Of a DNA stretch of 64,000 nt, positions 15,464-25,445 are shown one piece after another; within the stretch, counting starts at the first letter, position 1, and each line of letters begins with the position of its first letter. The translations under genes and the position numbers were made by a program. The notes beneath the pieces are model-generated. The model saw only the letters and a list, made by a program, of their open reading frames with translations. It did not search any database and was not told the DNA's origin. Location of the stretch: positions 21,312 to 85,311 of IMG/VR virus record IMGVR_UViG_3300042541_003180; one strand, given 5' to 3'. The stretch comes from a virus.

Positions 15464-15961
15464 TTAATATATTTTTATAAGAAAAGTTACTTCTTCAACT
15501 TCATCATTATCTGATAATTCTTCAAACTCTTCTATTGATACTTTTTCTTCTTTTATTTTAGCTAACATTTTAACCTTATCATAAGTTTTTTCAACTAATT
15601 GTGATGTTAGTAAAATAAAATCTTTAATTTCTGATAATTTAAAACTTTCTTTTTCGGTTCTACTAATATTTACTCTAAATATAGTTTTGTATTTACCTGT
15701 AACTAATTCACCTTCTTTATTTACATAAATATCATTTTCACTAAATCCAACTAATATATTAAATCTATCATCATCTGAGAGATAAGATACTTCATTTCTA
15801 ATTAATTGTGATAAATCTTTTTTTGGAAAGTCGTCTGGTAGAGTAGGTTTTAATTCAAATAAAATACCAACTAGTTCAACAACTTCTTGAGTATCAAGAT
15901 CTTCGGGTCTAGTATATTTTATTTTACCGGAGAAGTTCTCATATAATTTTAAGTTTTTCAT
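15464..15961 (-). CDS. Tagged protein, tandem paralogue B
   Basis: A 165-aa protein starting with a canonical tag, MKNLKLYENFSGKIKY. No nearby (I/L)-x-E site is visible. Segments VSYLSDDDRFNILVGF, KYKTIFRVNISR, EIKDFILLTSQLVEKTYDKV and VSIEEFEELSDNDEVEEVTFLI correspond in order to segments of the downstream paralogue. The start codon follows a TATATATAC element by only a few bases. Function is unknown; duplication of a tagged cargo suggests selection for diversity. Confidence 0.68.
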   Translation of the reverse strand: MKNLKLYENFSGKIKYTRPEDLDTQEVVELVGILFELKPTLPDDFPKKDLSQLIRNEVSYLSDDDRFNILVGFSENDIYVNKEGELVTGKYKTIFRVNISRTEKESFKLSEIKDFILLTSQLVEKTYDKVKMLAKIKEEKVSIEEFEELSDNDEVEEVTFLIKIY

Positions 15962-15977
15962 ATGAGTATATATAAAA

Positions 15978-16002
15978 AAAACCAGGTGATTTACCTGGTT
16001 TT
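15978..16002 (-). terminator. Hairpin terminator
   Basis: AAAACCAGGT / ACCTGGTTTT, overlapping the stop of the 16001-16582 gene on the minus strand. Confidence 0.8.
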
Positions 16003-16582
16003 ATAAATTATCTAAAAATTCCTTTTCTTCTTTTGTTAAAGAGTCAATACCACTTTCGTTTATTTTATCTAAGATTGTATCGATTTCTAAACTAACTTGT
16101 TTTTTAGTTTTGGATTTAACCTCGCTAACTACTTTAGTTTGTTCAACCTCTGTATTTTTTTCTTGGTTATTTCTTATATGTTCAATCTTTCTATCTAGAG
16201 AAGGCATTTTTATATCATATCCTTTTTCAATATAGAATAAATAAGAGTTTAAAGTATCATCATTCTTAGATACTTTAGGAATTACTACCGGTTTCATTCT
16301 AAATACTCTATCATACTCTTTTTTTGTTACAGGACATACTTCAGGGAAGAAGAAAAACTCTTTATCAAGTAGCTCACCTGTAAATTTATTTATATCTTGT
16401 TGTTCAACTGCTACAGTCATACCAGTTTCTTGACAAATCCATAATTTTAAGCAACGTTGATTCTTGTATTTTAAAAGAATTTCAAAATCTATTGAAAGTG
16501 TAGTTGATGCTATAAATAGTTGTCTTTGATCCATTGCCTTTAAGTTAAGACAGATTACTTTATTAATATTAAATAAACTCAT
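16001..16582 (-). CDS. Hypothetical protein ending in ILDKI-SLT-EE motif
   Basis: A 193-aa protein with an unrecognised N-terminal domain of about 120 residues (KLWICQETGMTVAVEQQDIN; FFFPEVCPVTKKEYDRVFRM), a charged linker and a C-terminal motif IDTILDKINESGIDSLTKEEKEFL. The tail is the same type as at the end of the 5730-6362 protein and is close to the Bacteroidetes consensus. The tail may be a docking element recognised by a host factor. The opposite-strand 903-aa gene begins 98 bases away. Confidence 0.62.
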   Translation of the reverse strand: MSLFNINKVICLNLKAMDQRQLFIASTTLSIDFEILLKYKNQRCLKLWICQETGMTVAVEQQDINKFTGELLDKEFFFFPEVCPVTKKEYDRVFRMKPVVIPKVSKNDDTLNSYLFYIEKGYDIKMPSLDRKIEHIRNNQEKNTEVEQTKVVSEVKSKTKKQVSLEIDTILDKINESGIDSLTKEEKEFLDNL

Positions 16583-16646
16583 ACTCTATTTTATTTTTAC
16601 AAATATACTGATAATTTTTAAAATATCAAAAATTGATACTTATTAT

Positions 16647-16659
16647 TTTATATATATAC
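16647..16659 (+). promoter_or_regulatory. Candidate late promoter element
   Basis: TTTATATATATAC, 21 bases before the 903-aa gene; a variant of the recurrent late-type motif. Confidence 0.38.
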
Positions 16660-16680
16660 TAAAAAATTTTTTATATCATA

Positions 16681-19392
16681 ATGAGATATTTGAATAAAAG
16701 AGAGGATTTTCTTAGAGAAAAAAACTCTAACTCTATAAATAAAATCAAGTCAATAAACGAAGAAGCCGAATTTAACAGTGGACCATTTGCAAATGACGTT
16801 GGCTGGAATGACTCTTTATTGGGTCGTTTGATTAATCATATTATTAGAAAAGCAAGAATTGCTAGAAAAGTTGGACAAATTAAAAAATTAATAGAAAGGT
16901 TACAAGAACAATTTGATTATCTTGTAGATCAATCTACTGTTTTCTCGTTAGGTGATGATAGTCAATTATTATTACTTAGAATAACACTTTCTTCTTTCTT
17001 TAAAGAGTTGATATTTGCGGTTGAGAATGGACGTCCAGTATCTGAATTAATTGGATTAACAGATGGTGCAATCAAAGTGGTTAATAATGTAAAGGATTTA
17101 GATAAGAAAGATGTTTTATTAGAGGAACTTAAAAAATTTAGAGAGTTTTTAAATCAATTTAAAGATGAAGAAGGTTCTGGTGATGATAGTGGAGAGAATT
17201 CTGAAAGTGGTTCTGGTGATGCAGATGCAGAAGGTATAGTTGCAAATAGTTATGGTTTAATGGTTAAGAATTTAAAAGCACTTGCTTTAATTTTGGCTAA
17301 CTATAAAAAAGTTAATACTGGGGCATCAACTGGTACAACTGGTAAACCAAAAGTAACATATATTACTAAAAATGGTGATAAATTAAATCTAATTCAAAGT
17401 GATAATACTAAAAATCCTAAAAAATTAGATATTGCTACTATTAGAAGTAAAAACCCTAAACTAAGTACATATGCAAAAGATGATCAATCACTTCCTTCTG
17501 GAATGGTTCTTCTTATGGAGGCAGCTGATTCATTTGGTACTGGTGGTTCTGCAAATAGAGGTAAAACTGTTGTTGGTGAAGATCACCTAACACAAGCATT
17601 CAATAAATTGAAAAAGGATATTGAGGTGTTAATTTCACCTAAAGAAAAAGGTATAGCGGTTGATTATACTTTAATAAATGATATTGCAACAAATTCAAAT
17701 AATACTGATAGTAAAAAACTTATAAAAAATCTTTATAATGAAGTAAATAGATATTTGGTTGGTGATAAGAAAGCAACAATACAAGAAAAAGATAAACTTT
17801 ATAACGAGGGTATTGAAATTTTAAATGATAAAAATAAGATTGTTATTATTGCTGAAAAAATTGCTAGATTTTCAAAAAGAGCTCTTCAATTTCAGAAAGA
17901 AAATTTATATGGTGGTTTAGGAGATTTAAAAGTTCCTTTACAAACATTTGTAACTACTTTACTAGAGATAAATAAAGTACCTATAGTTACTGCTAAAAAG
18001 GAATCTTTATTTAATTACTCTTCATTTTTAGAAGCAAAAAATATATTACCTTCTGGAACACCAAATTCTAATCCTGGTGCAACTGCGGCTGTTCCTCAAG
18101 GTGGTACTGCAAGTGGTGATGCACAAGGTAAAGAAGGTGATGATGCACAAGGTAAAGAAGGTGGTGATCAAAGTAAAAAAATCTTAGAGTTTTTTAATCA
18201 AACTTGTATAGAAGTTAGAGCATTTACTGCAACTGACGAAGAGATTACTAAATTAAGAGAAGAATTAGAAACCAAGAAGAAAGAGGGTGGTGAAGTGATT
18301 ATGAGTATGGATCCTATTATTGAAATAATGAATCTTTTTATCAAAGCTTATAAATTATATACAGTTCAAACAATTACAAAAAGAAGTGAGAAGGTTGATA
18401 CAAATACATTATCTGAATATACTTCATTTGGTGGTAATTCAAGTGATGGTGGTGATAGTGGTAGAAATGGTCCTTATAGAAATAATAAATTATTTGATGC
18501 TTGGGAAGAAGGTGTTAATGAAATAAGAAAAAATCGTAAGTATCAAGTTTTCTTTACTAAGAATGCTAAGTTAAGATTACCAACTGTACCTGATCCTAAT
18601 CCTGCTAAAGCAGATGATTGGGAAATTAAAGATAATGCTGGTATTAACTTTAATAGATTTATAAATGACATATTAGATGGTGAGAAGTTGTATAAAAGTG
18701 GATCTGAAAGAGGTAAAGTTGCAGTATTTGTTGATTCATATTTTGGAGAAGGTGCAGTAACTAAAAACGGTGAGGGTGCCATGGCAACATTAGATGAGAA
18801 GGATCTTACTGATGCTGCTACATTAGAAAATTCTAAACAGAAATTGAGTTTAGAATTAGGTAAAATTAATCCTGCTCTTAAAGGAGTTGATTTAAAGGCA
18901 AACACAATTTTTACAATTACTTATAAAAACGAAGATGATGTAGTTAAACAAAGAACATTTTTAATTCATGAAGTTTCAGGTGGTAATATATATATGTCAT
19001 ATACCTTAATTAATTATTATAAAAATAAGTACTTGAATAGAATGAATGGAACTCAAAAAGATATACTCAAAGGAACATTTCCTGTGAATTTGGCAAATGA
19101 TGGTACACTAGCTCCTAAATATACTATGGTTAAGGTAAATGAGTTTGATAACATTTTCAAACCAAATAATACAATAACTGTTTCTTCAGTTGATAATGAT
19201 GGTACAGTAACTTCACCTGTATTTAAAGGTATTTCTGAGATTTATTGGTTAGTTTATACAGAAAATAAAAAGATTTATACTATTGATGATACTACTGAAC
19301 CAAAATTAGCTAATCTTATTTTACAAGCAGGTAATAAACCTTGTAAAACAACAGTTAATTCTAAATCTGGTATTCAAATTAAAAAATCATAA
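16681..19392 (+). CDS. Large tagged (putative internal head) protein, 903 aa
   Basis: Begins MRYLNKREDFLREK, a variant tag, with gp21-type sites LRE at 11-13 and INE at 25-27, the latter followed by E-A. The N-terminal part is helical and basic (IIRKARIARKVGQIKKLIERL). Two low-complexity hinges rich in G, S, D and E (around residues 163-180 and 470-490) separate three globular regions. No catalytic motif was recognised. T4 also packages a large tagged protein, Alt (682 aa), but no ADP-ribosyltransferase signature is visible here. Its stop overlaps the next gene's ATG by one base, and the sheath gene follows, so it is probably a late virion protein. Confidence 0.65.
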   Translation: MRYLNKREDFLREKNSNSINKIKSINEEAEFNSGPFANDVGWNDSLLGRLINHIIRKARIARKVGQIKKLIERLQEQFDYLVDQSTVFSLGDDSQLLLLRITLSSFFKELIFAVENGRPVSELIGLTDGAIKVVNNVKDLDKKDVLLEELKKFREFLNQFKDEEGSGDDSGENSESGSGDADAEGIVANSYGLMVKNLKALALILANYKKVNTGASTGTTGKPKVTYITKNGDKLNLIQSDNTKNPKKLDIATIRSKNPKLSTYAKDDQSLPSGMVLLMEAADSFGTGGSANRGKTVVGEDHLTQAFNKLKKDIEVLISPKEKGIAVDYTLINDIATNSNNTDSKKLIKNLYNEVNRYLVGDKKATIQEKDKLYNEGIEILNDKNKIVIIAEKIARFSKRALQFQKENLYGGLGDLKVPLQTFVTTLLEINKVPIVTAKKESLFNYSSFLEAKNILPSGTPNSNPGATAAVPQGGTASGDAQGKEGDDAQGKEGGDQSKKILEFFNQTCIEVRAFTATDEEITKLREELETKKKEGGEVIMSMDPIIEIMNLFIKAYKLYTVQTITKRSEKVDTNTLSEYTSFGGNSSDGGDSGRNGPYRNNKLFDAWEEGVNEIRKNRKYQVFFTKNAKLRLPTVPDPNPAKADDWEIKDNAGINFNRFINDILDGEKLYKSGSERGKVAVFVDSYFGEGAVTKNGEGAMATLDEKDLTDAATLENSKQKLSLELGKINPALKGVDLKANTIFTITYKNEDDVVKQRTFLIHEVSGGNIYMSYTLINYYKNKYLNRMNGTQKDILKGTFPVNLANDGTLAPKYTMVKVNEFDNIFKPNNTITVSSVDNDGTVTSPVFKGISEIYWLVYTENKKIYTIDDTTEPKLANLILQAGNKPCKTTVNSKSGIQIKKS

Positions 19393-19922
19393 TGAGACAT
19401 TTAAAGAATTATAAGTTATTTTTAGAAGCAGATGGTATAAGTATTCCAATTGAACAAACTGATCCAGTTGATATTAAGATGAATAAACAAAGTATGGAAA
19501 CTCTTAGTAAACAACTAGCTGATTATAAAACTAAACGACCTCAAATTGATAATGTTTACAAAAACATTAAAGATTCAGTTCAATTAGAAAGAGAATTGGT
19601 TAGAATATTAGGAGATCAAGCAATTCAAAATGGTCCTGATAGAAATCCATTTCTTGTTGAATATTCAACTTTAGCTAGAATGCAAAGTGATTTATTAAAA
19701 ATGGAACAAGAAAATAAAAATTATCAAGAAGAGCTAAAATTATCTACTGATGCTACTACAAAACAAGCTGTTAATACAAAGATACAAGAGTTGGTACAGA
19801 AAGTTAATAAAACAAAGACTGATTTTACGTTCGCTGAGAAGAAGCACAAAGATAATTTAGCTAAAATTGAAAAGGATATGAAAGAAAATATCACAAAAAT
19901 ATCTAATGTTAATCAAAAATAG
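19392..19922 (+). CDS. Tagged helical protein
   Basis: A 176-aa protein starting MRHLKNYKLFLEADG. The tag ends in FLE-A, a gp21-like processing site. The remainder is almost entirely charged helix with coiled-coil character (ETLSKQLADYKTKRPQ; TKIQELVQKVNKTKTDFTFAEKKHK). It is translationally coupled to the 903-aa gene (overlapping TAATG). The composition resembles scaffold, core or DNA-associated internal proteins. Function is unproven. Confidence 0.65.
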   Translation: MRHLKNYKLFLEADGISIPIEQTDPVDIKMNKQSMETLSKQLADYKTKRPQIDNVYKNIKDSVQLERELVRILGDQAIQNGPDRNPFLVEYSTLARMQSDLLKMEQENKNYQEELKLSTDATTKQAVNTKIQELVQKVNKTKTDFTFAEKKHKDNLAKIEKDMKENITKISNVNQK

Positions 19923-19943
19923 AAAAAATATGATTTTTTTCTT

Positions 19944-19954
19944 TTAATATATAC
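19944..19954 (+). promoter_or_regulatory. Candidate late promoter element before the sheath gene
   Basis: TTAATATATAC, 27 bases before the sheath ATG, the clearest late structural gene, supporting a late-promoter reading. Confidence 0.5.
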
Positions 19955-19981
19955 ATTAAACTAAAAAATTAAAATAAAAAT

Positions 19982-22900
19982 ATGGCAATTCAAATTGGAA
20001 AATACAAAAGACCTGGTATCTTCATCGAAGAAATTGACAAGTCAGTATTCAGCACACCTACAGTAGAAGGAATAACTAACCTTATAATAGGAGTTTCTAA
20101 AAAAGGACCTGTTAATACACCGATTAGATTAACAACGGTTAACGACTTAGAAGCGGTTTATGGTCAATTAGATAGAAACTTGGAAAGAAAAGGATCTTTT
20201 TTCCACAGAACTGTTTCTAAAATGTTAGAATCATCTCCTGTTTTTGCGATGAACGTGTTATTAACGGATGATACATTAGATGTTATTGAGTATAAATCAT
20301 TATCTTCTTCTGCACGTTATCTTAATGATATTAAAAGAGAAGGTCCTTATAGAAGATTCTTTGATACAACTGGTTTCTGGAAGAGAGATACTGAGGCTTT
20401 CATTAATCTAACAAAAAATAACTCTGGTTATGCAGAAAGAGCATTAAGCTTTACTAACTTATCAGACAGATACGTTACTGTATTTGCTGTTAAAACACAA
20501 GTTAGTGGATTTGATAGAACATTACTTGAATGGTATGGTTCTATTGAGAAACTACCACCTTATGTTAATGCTTCAGATTATGCATCTGACTATATGGTTG
20601 ACGTGGTTGTAATCGCAGGTGACTGGTCAGATTACAGAAACTTAGCTGTAGATAACAGATGGGGTCAATATTTTAATTCTGATGGTTTAATTAAAGGTGA
20701 ATTAAGAAACTTTGCAAATGATAGAAATGTTACTTTGTTAGCATATTACGAAGGATTATCATTAATTCCTTACTTTAGAGATTTAGAAGGAAGAAATATC
20801 TTTATTGAAACTACGATTAACAGAGGTACTGATACAACTGGTTTATATTGTGCATTCAATGCTGATTTAGTTGAAGAAGATTACTATACAGGTTTAGTTG
20901 ACCTTATCGGTGGTACTTTAATTGACTCTGCTAATCCATTAATAACACAACAAAAAGAAATTGATTTCTTATCATATAAAGAAACTATTATTGAATCAGT
21001 TCCATTTACTGCAACTCCTTTGGATTTACCAGGGAACGTTGTTGCATTATTTGGTACAGTATCAAATAATAATAGTGGTTTAGAAGGTCAAATGCCACAC
21101 GCTTTTGGTAATCCAAAAGAAACAGGTGTTGTTGTTCATCACTCTAATAGAACTGCTTGGTTTACAGAAGGTGCCGTAGTTGGTGTCAATCTTGCTACTG
21201 GTGCTAATGTAGATACAGATGGACATTTTAATCATACAAAAACTGGTTCAGGTACATCATCTATATTAAATGTTAAATATACTTCAACTAACTTTATTGA
21301 TAATGGATTTGATGTAAGTCCTTACGCTGTAATTGGTGGTCAGTATATTCCTGTTACATATGGTACATATTCATTTAATGTTAAATCTACTGACTTTACA
21401 TACTCTACGTCTGTAGCAACTTACTCAACAGTATTCACATTAAATACAAGTGGAGTTATCTCTAGTGTTACTAGTTATACACCAAATGTTAGACCAAGTG
21501 TATCAACATCTGATATAGTATTGGGTTATATTTCATATAATGTTATAAATGGTGGTTTCTCTGGAACGGCATCATTTCAAGAGATTACTATTGCATCAGA
21601 CCCTACACTAGAAGAATATGTTATTCCTGGTTATGGAGATGATGTATATTTCCAAGCAGGTACAACACCATACCAAGATTTAACTTATGGTACTAATTCA
21701 ACAGTACATGATTATTATGTTTATGATTTAAGTAACGAGGTTGGTTATTCACAAGGTGATGTTAGATTGGTGTTCTGGGGAACAGCAGGATCTGATGTTA
21801 AAAACTATGTACAGTTTAGAAAACTTAAAATGTTTAATAAAATTACTGAGTTTTTAGGTACTTATAAAGATCAAGCAACTATGATTATTAGTGTAGATGG
21901 TTCTGGTAAAGAAGTTAAGAAAAGTTTAGCTTCTATGACAGTTACTGAAGTAGTAACTTCTTCAACACAAAATAAATCTTTGGTATTAAAAACTGGATTA
22001 TCAAATGTTTCTTATATCTCTGGTGCAAATGGTGGTGTATTTAAAATCTATAAAAACGATAATGAGTTTATTTTAGGTAGTGATAAATTACGTACTAAAG
22101 ATGAACCTGCAAATACTAATATTGGTGTTGTTGGTAAGTATTCAACTTTCTACCAAAAATACTTTAATGGTTTAATTAGTGATGGTGATTATTTCTATGC
22201 AAATAGATTATTAACTACTGCAGATAAAGATACATTGAACGATGAGTTTGTAGATGGTGGTGGTAATTTTACAACTACTATAAATGTTACATTTGTTAAT
22301 GGTGAGGCAACTCCTGATCCTACAGTAATTAATATTACAAGTCCTTATGCAGGATATAACTATGTTGTATTTGAAACTCCAAGTGTCAGTGCTTCAACTG
22401 CAGTAAGTAATTTAGATTTACAAATTTTAGATCAAATTTTATTCCCTGTATCACTTAATAATACTACTTCATTAACAATACAACAAAATAGTGTTAATTC
22501 TTCACAGGGTGCTGTTGCTTTAGCAACTGCTTTAGGGTTTACCGGTAGTAATTTCTTCGCATATGAGGTAGCAGAGAATGTTACTTACGAAGAATTAACA
22601 GGAGTTACTATGATGTATAATACATTAGAAAGTGCTGCAATGAAGTCTTATTTACAAATGTTTGTAGATTTAGATGGTTTATTAGAAGTTTCATTTACTA
22701 GTGATGATTTAATATCAATTAATTCAATTGAACCAGTTGCTAACTATACATTTAATGTTCAATCTGAATTAAGTAACTTAAAACAAACACTTGAGATTGA
22801 ATTACCTACTGGATATACTCAAGTACAAAACAAAATATTAGTTAATGCATCAAGATATAGTGAAGTAAAAGTTGGTGATTTCTTATTAGCAGATAATAGT

Positions 22901-24148
22901 GATTTCACTCCTGCATTAGGACAAACAAACCTAAGAAACTTAACAAGAATCTTGAGTAAAAGACAATATGCTGGTGATACTAGTTTAACTGAGATTACTT
23001 GTGATGCTAAAATCTTAAAAACATCATATACTAATCCTCTAACTGGTTTATTAGATTATCAAACAACAAGATACTCAACAGTTGACCAATATACAACGAC
23101 ATATAAAGGTATTTCTTTAAAAGGATTTAGAGTTAGACAAGCTTCTTTACCTGATGGTACTGAAACTAAACAAAATCAAATCTTAAACTTGATTGCAAAA
23201 GGAACACCATTGTTCAAAGCGTTAATTAATAAAGAAGCATTTGACTTTAGATATTTAGTTGACTCATTTGGTTTAGGTTTAACTGAAAGATCAAAACAAC
23301 AATTAGTAGATATTTGTGGTGAGAGATTGAATGTATTTGGTTTCATTAATATGCCATCATTAAAATCATTCAAAAACTCTTCATCTCCAAGTTTCGTAAA
23401 CACAGAAGGAGTATTACAAGTAGATTTTATTGCTAAAGGTGGAGACCCAGAAAGTAATCCTGCATTCCTTTACTCATTCGGTGATGGAAATGGAGTATCA
23501 ACAGTTGGTTATTTCACTCCTTATGTAACAGTAAATGATAATGGTAGACCATTAGATTTTCCACCTGCTGCATATGTTGCGACAACTTATATGAGAAAAC
23601 ATACTTCTATTGTAAGTAATATTACACCTTGGACAATTGCTGCTGGTGTTACAAATGGTAGAGTTACTAATATTGCTGGTGTTGAACACGATTTCAACCC
23701 AACAGATATTGAGTTCTTAAACCAAGCACAAATGAACCCAATTGTATTGAAAAGAAACAGAGGATATGTAATTGAGACTGAGAATACTGCATTAACAATC
23801 TACAAATCAGCATTATCTTTAATCCACGTGAGAGAAGTATTAGTTGAGTTAGAAAGAGAACTTGCTGCAATGTTGCTTGATTACCAATGGAAGTTTAATA
23901 CTCCTGATGTTAGAGCTGAAATTAAATTAAGAGCTGATGTTATTTGTGAAACTTATGTAAACAAAAATGGTTTATATAACTACTTCAACAAAATGGATGA
24001 CGAGAATAATACAGTTGATATTATCGATAGTCAAATTGGAGTTCTTGATACTTATGTAGAACCAATCAAAGGTATGGGTATCATTGTAAACAATGTTACA
24101 ATTTTAAGAACTGGTGCTATTGCAGCTGGTGGTTTCATCAACGCATAA
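19982..24148 (+). CDS. gp18: Contractile tail sheath protein (T4 gp18-like), greatly enlarged
   Basis: The N-terminus (KYKRPGIFIEEIDKS, then NLIIGVSKKGPVNTP) and C-terminus (LLDYQWKFNTPDVRAEIKLRADVICETY, then GMGIIVNNVTILRTGAIAAGG) are typical of gp18. Sheath subunits polymerise round the tube and contract to drive it through the envelope. At 1388 aa it is about twice T4 gp18 (659 aa). The extra length lies in the middle (roughly residues 350-1000), rich in S, T, N, Y and V like surface beta domains. These probably project outward and may bind the cell surface or reinforce the sheath. The start follows an A-rich leader without Shine-Dalgarno sequence. Confidence 0.92.
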   Translation: MAIQIGKYKRPGIFIEEIDKSVFSTPTVEGITNLIIGVSKKGPVNTPIRLTTVNDLEAVYGQLDRNLERKGSFFHRTVSKMLESSPVFAMNVLLTDDTLDVIEYKSLSSSARYLNDIKREGPYRRFFDTTGFWKRDTEAFINLTKNNSGYAERALSFTNLSDRYVTVFAVKTQVSGFDRTLLEWYGSIEKLPPYVNASDYASDYMVDVVVIAGDWSDYRNLAVDNRWGQYFNSDGLIKGELRNFANDRNVTLLAYYEGLSLIPYFRDLEGRNIFIETTINRGTDTTGLYCAFNADLVEEDYYTGLVDLIGGTLIDSANPLITQQKEIDFLSYKETIIESVPFTATPLDLPGNVVALFGTVSNNNSGLEGQMPHAFGNPKETGVVVHHSNRTAWFTEGAVVGVNLATGANVDTDGHFNHTKTGSGTSSILNVKYTSTNFIDNGFDVSPYAVIGGQYIPVTYGTYSFNVKSTDFTYSTSVATYSTVFTLNTSGVISSVTSYTPNVRPSVSTSDIVLGYISYNVINGGFSGTASFQEITIASDPTLEEYVIPGYGDDVYFQAGTTPYQDLTYGTNSTVHDYYVYDLSNEVGYSQGDVRLVFWGTAGSDVKNYVQFRKLKMFNKITEFLGTYKDQATMIISVDGSGKEVKKSLASMTVTEVVTSSTQNKSLVLKTGLSNVSYISGANGGVFKIYKNDNEFILGSDKLRTKDEPANTNIGVVGKYSTFYQKYFNGLISDGDYFYANRLLTTADKDTLNDEFVDGGGNFTTTINVTFVNGEATPDPTVINITSPYAGYNYVVFETPSVSASTAVSNLDLQILDQILFPVSLNNTTSLTIQQNSVNSSQGAVALATALGFTGSNFFAYEVAENVTYEELTGVTMMYNTLESAAMKSYLQMFVDLDGLLEVSFTSDDLISINSIEPVANYTFNVQSELSNLKQTLEIELPTGYTQVQNKILVNASRYSEVKVGDFLLADNSDFTPALGQTNLRNLTRILSKRQYAGDTSLTEITCDAKILKTSYTNPLTGLLDYQTTRYSTVDQYTTTYKGISLKGFRVRQASLPDGTETKQNQILNLIAKGTPLFKALINKEAFDFRYLVDSFGLGLTERSKQQLVDICGERLNVFGFINMPSLKSFKNSSSPSFVNTEGVLQVDFIAKGGDPESNPAFLYSFGDGNGVSTVGYFTPYVTVNDNGRPLDFPPAAYVATTYMRKHTSIVSNITPWTIAAGVTNGRVTNIAGVEHDFNPTDIEFLNQAQMNPIVLKRNRGYVIETENTALTIYKSALSLIHVREVLVELERELAAMLLDYQWKFNTPDVRAEIKLRADVICETYVNKNGLYNYFNKMDDENNTVDIIDSQIGVLDTYVEPIKGMGIIVNNVTILRTGAIAAGGFINA

Positions 24149-24165
24149 TCACTTAATAAATATTA

Positions 24166-24193
24166 AAAACCCTTAGAGAAATCTAAGGGTTTT
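24166..24193 (+). terminator. Hairpin terminator after sheath gene
   Basis: AAAACCCTTAGA / TCTAAGGGTTTT with a GAAA loop. The reverse complement of this exact hairpin recurs at 37039-37066. Confidence 0.88.
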
Positions 24194-24275
24194 TTATTTT
24201 AAACCAATTTGTTATTATTTAATATAATAGAGACATTGATTATGTCAATATATAAATAAAAAATAATAATTAATT

Positions 24276-25217
24276 ATGTCAGATACAAATAAAGATATGA
24301 GCGAAGAAGATTACTTAATGAGACACTTAGGTGATATAGAAGCTGGTAAAAAAAATACAAACACATTTTCTGATAATGTTGCGGAACCTGTTATTGAAAG
24401 TACACGAACAAGTGACTTACAATACTTAACATTTGATGTTAGAGACTTTCCTTGTGGTAAATTCTATCCTGTTGGAACTATGTTTATGGTTAGAGCTGCA
24501 CAAGTTAGAGAAATTCAAGCTTACTCTATGGTAGATGATAATAACTTCTATGATGTTGTTGAGAAGATGAATGATATGTTACAAGCTTGTGTAAGAATTA
24601 AATATACTGATGGTAGAGTTGGTTCTTTCTTAGAAGTAAAAGATCAAGATAGAATTTACTTAATCTTTTTAATTAGAGAATTAACATTCCAACAAGGTAA
24701 TTCATTATCTGCAAATGCAAAATGTACTTGTGGACAGGATGTTGCAATTGAATTAAAAAGAGAAAACTTTAGATTTCATAAAATAGATGAGAAATTGGAT
24801 AGATTCTATTCACCTGCATCAAATTCGTTCTCATTTAAAACAATTAATGGAGGTCAGTTTGAAGTTACTCCACCAAATATAGGATTACAAAAAGCATTTA
24901 CTGATTATATTATCAAAGAAAATAATGAGAAAAAAGCTCCTAATTTATCTTTCTTAAAAATCATTCCATTTATGTTAAATGGAAGAACATCTATTACTAT
25001 GGATGGTATTAAAGCAAAGTTAACAGAGTTTGAACAAATGGATGATATTTCATTCCAGTTCTTAAATGCTGCAATCGGTAAAATGACTTTTGGAATCGAA
25101 AAATTAGGTAAGATTTGTAGTTGTGGTGAGGAGGTTACCACAGAAATGCAGTTTCCCAACGGAACGTCAGGTATTTTCGTTATTCATGATGCCTTTGAAG
25201 CATATATTAAAGAATAA
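24276..25217 (+). CDS. gp26: Baseplate hub protein (T4 gp26-like) with Cys pairs
   Basis: A 313-aa protein with the gp26-type pattern: LPSG-like start region (DFPCGKFYPVG), then MVRAAQVREIQ, a helix leading to DRIYLIFLIRELTFQQGN, and a zinc-type pair CTCG (C150, C152). A second pair CSCG (C281, C283) near the C-terminus may complete a zinc site. T4 gp26 (208 aa) takes part in central baseplate hub assembly. It lies between the sheath and tube genes. Its stop is four bases before a small gene that probably encodes a tail chaperone. Confidence 0.68.
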   Translation: MSDTNKDMSEEDYLMRHLGDIEAGKKNTNTFSDNVAEPVIESTRTSDLQYLTFDVRDFPCGKFYPVGTMFMVRAAQVREIQAYSMVDDNNFYDVVEKMNDMLQACVRIKYTDGRVGSFLEVKDQDRIYLIFLIRELTFQQGNSLSANAKCTCGQDVAIELKRENFRFHKIDEKLDRFYSPASNSFSFKTINGGQFEVTPPNIGLQKAFTDYIIKENNEKKAPNLSFLKIIPFMLNGRTSITMDGIKAKLTEFEQMDDISFQFLNAAIGKMTFGIEKLGKICSCGEEVTTEMQFPNGTSGIFVIHDAFEAYIKE

Positions 25218-25221
25218 ATTA

Positions 25222-25440
25222 TTGCTTCAAAAACACTTCCATACACAAGAATCCGCAATGGATTTGTGGCCTTTTTGGATGCTTGAAGAAAACATTAAAT
25301 TAGTTAATGAAATTCTTGAAGAAGAAGATAGTAATAAGAAGAAGGAAGAAGAATCTCAAAGAGGTTCAATGCCAGATACGAGTTCTATGATGAGAAATGC
25401 TCAGAGTATGACAAACAATATGCAAATGCCAAAATTCTAA
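25222..25440 (+). CDS. Small tail-assembly-chaperone-like protein, probable TTG start
   Basis: The frame reads LLQKHFHTQESAMDLWPFWMLEENIKLVNEIL, then an acidic-lysine stretch and a methionine-rich tail. The HFHT...WPFW..EE pattern is found in small proteins that follow gp26-type genes in large myoviruses. Residues before the first ATG (25258) look conserved, so initiation at TTG 25222, five bases after the upstream stop, is proposed, giving 72 aa. Alternatives are ATG 25258 (60 aa) or ribosomal frameshifting from the upstream gene, whose frame differs by one base. Confidence 0.5.
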   Translation: MLQKHFHTQESAMDLWPFWMLEENIKLVNEILEEEDSNKKKEEESQRGSMPDTSSMMRNAQSMTNNMQMPKF

Positions 25441-25445
25441 AATAA

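Noticed and set aside
25123-25221. N-terminal 33 residues of the open frame before the small tail gene
   Set aside because: They are an out-of-frame reading of the gp26-type gene; only the part after the upstream stop looks like a tail protein.
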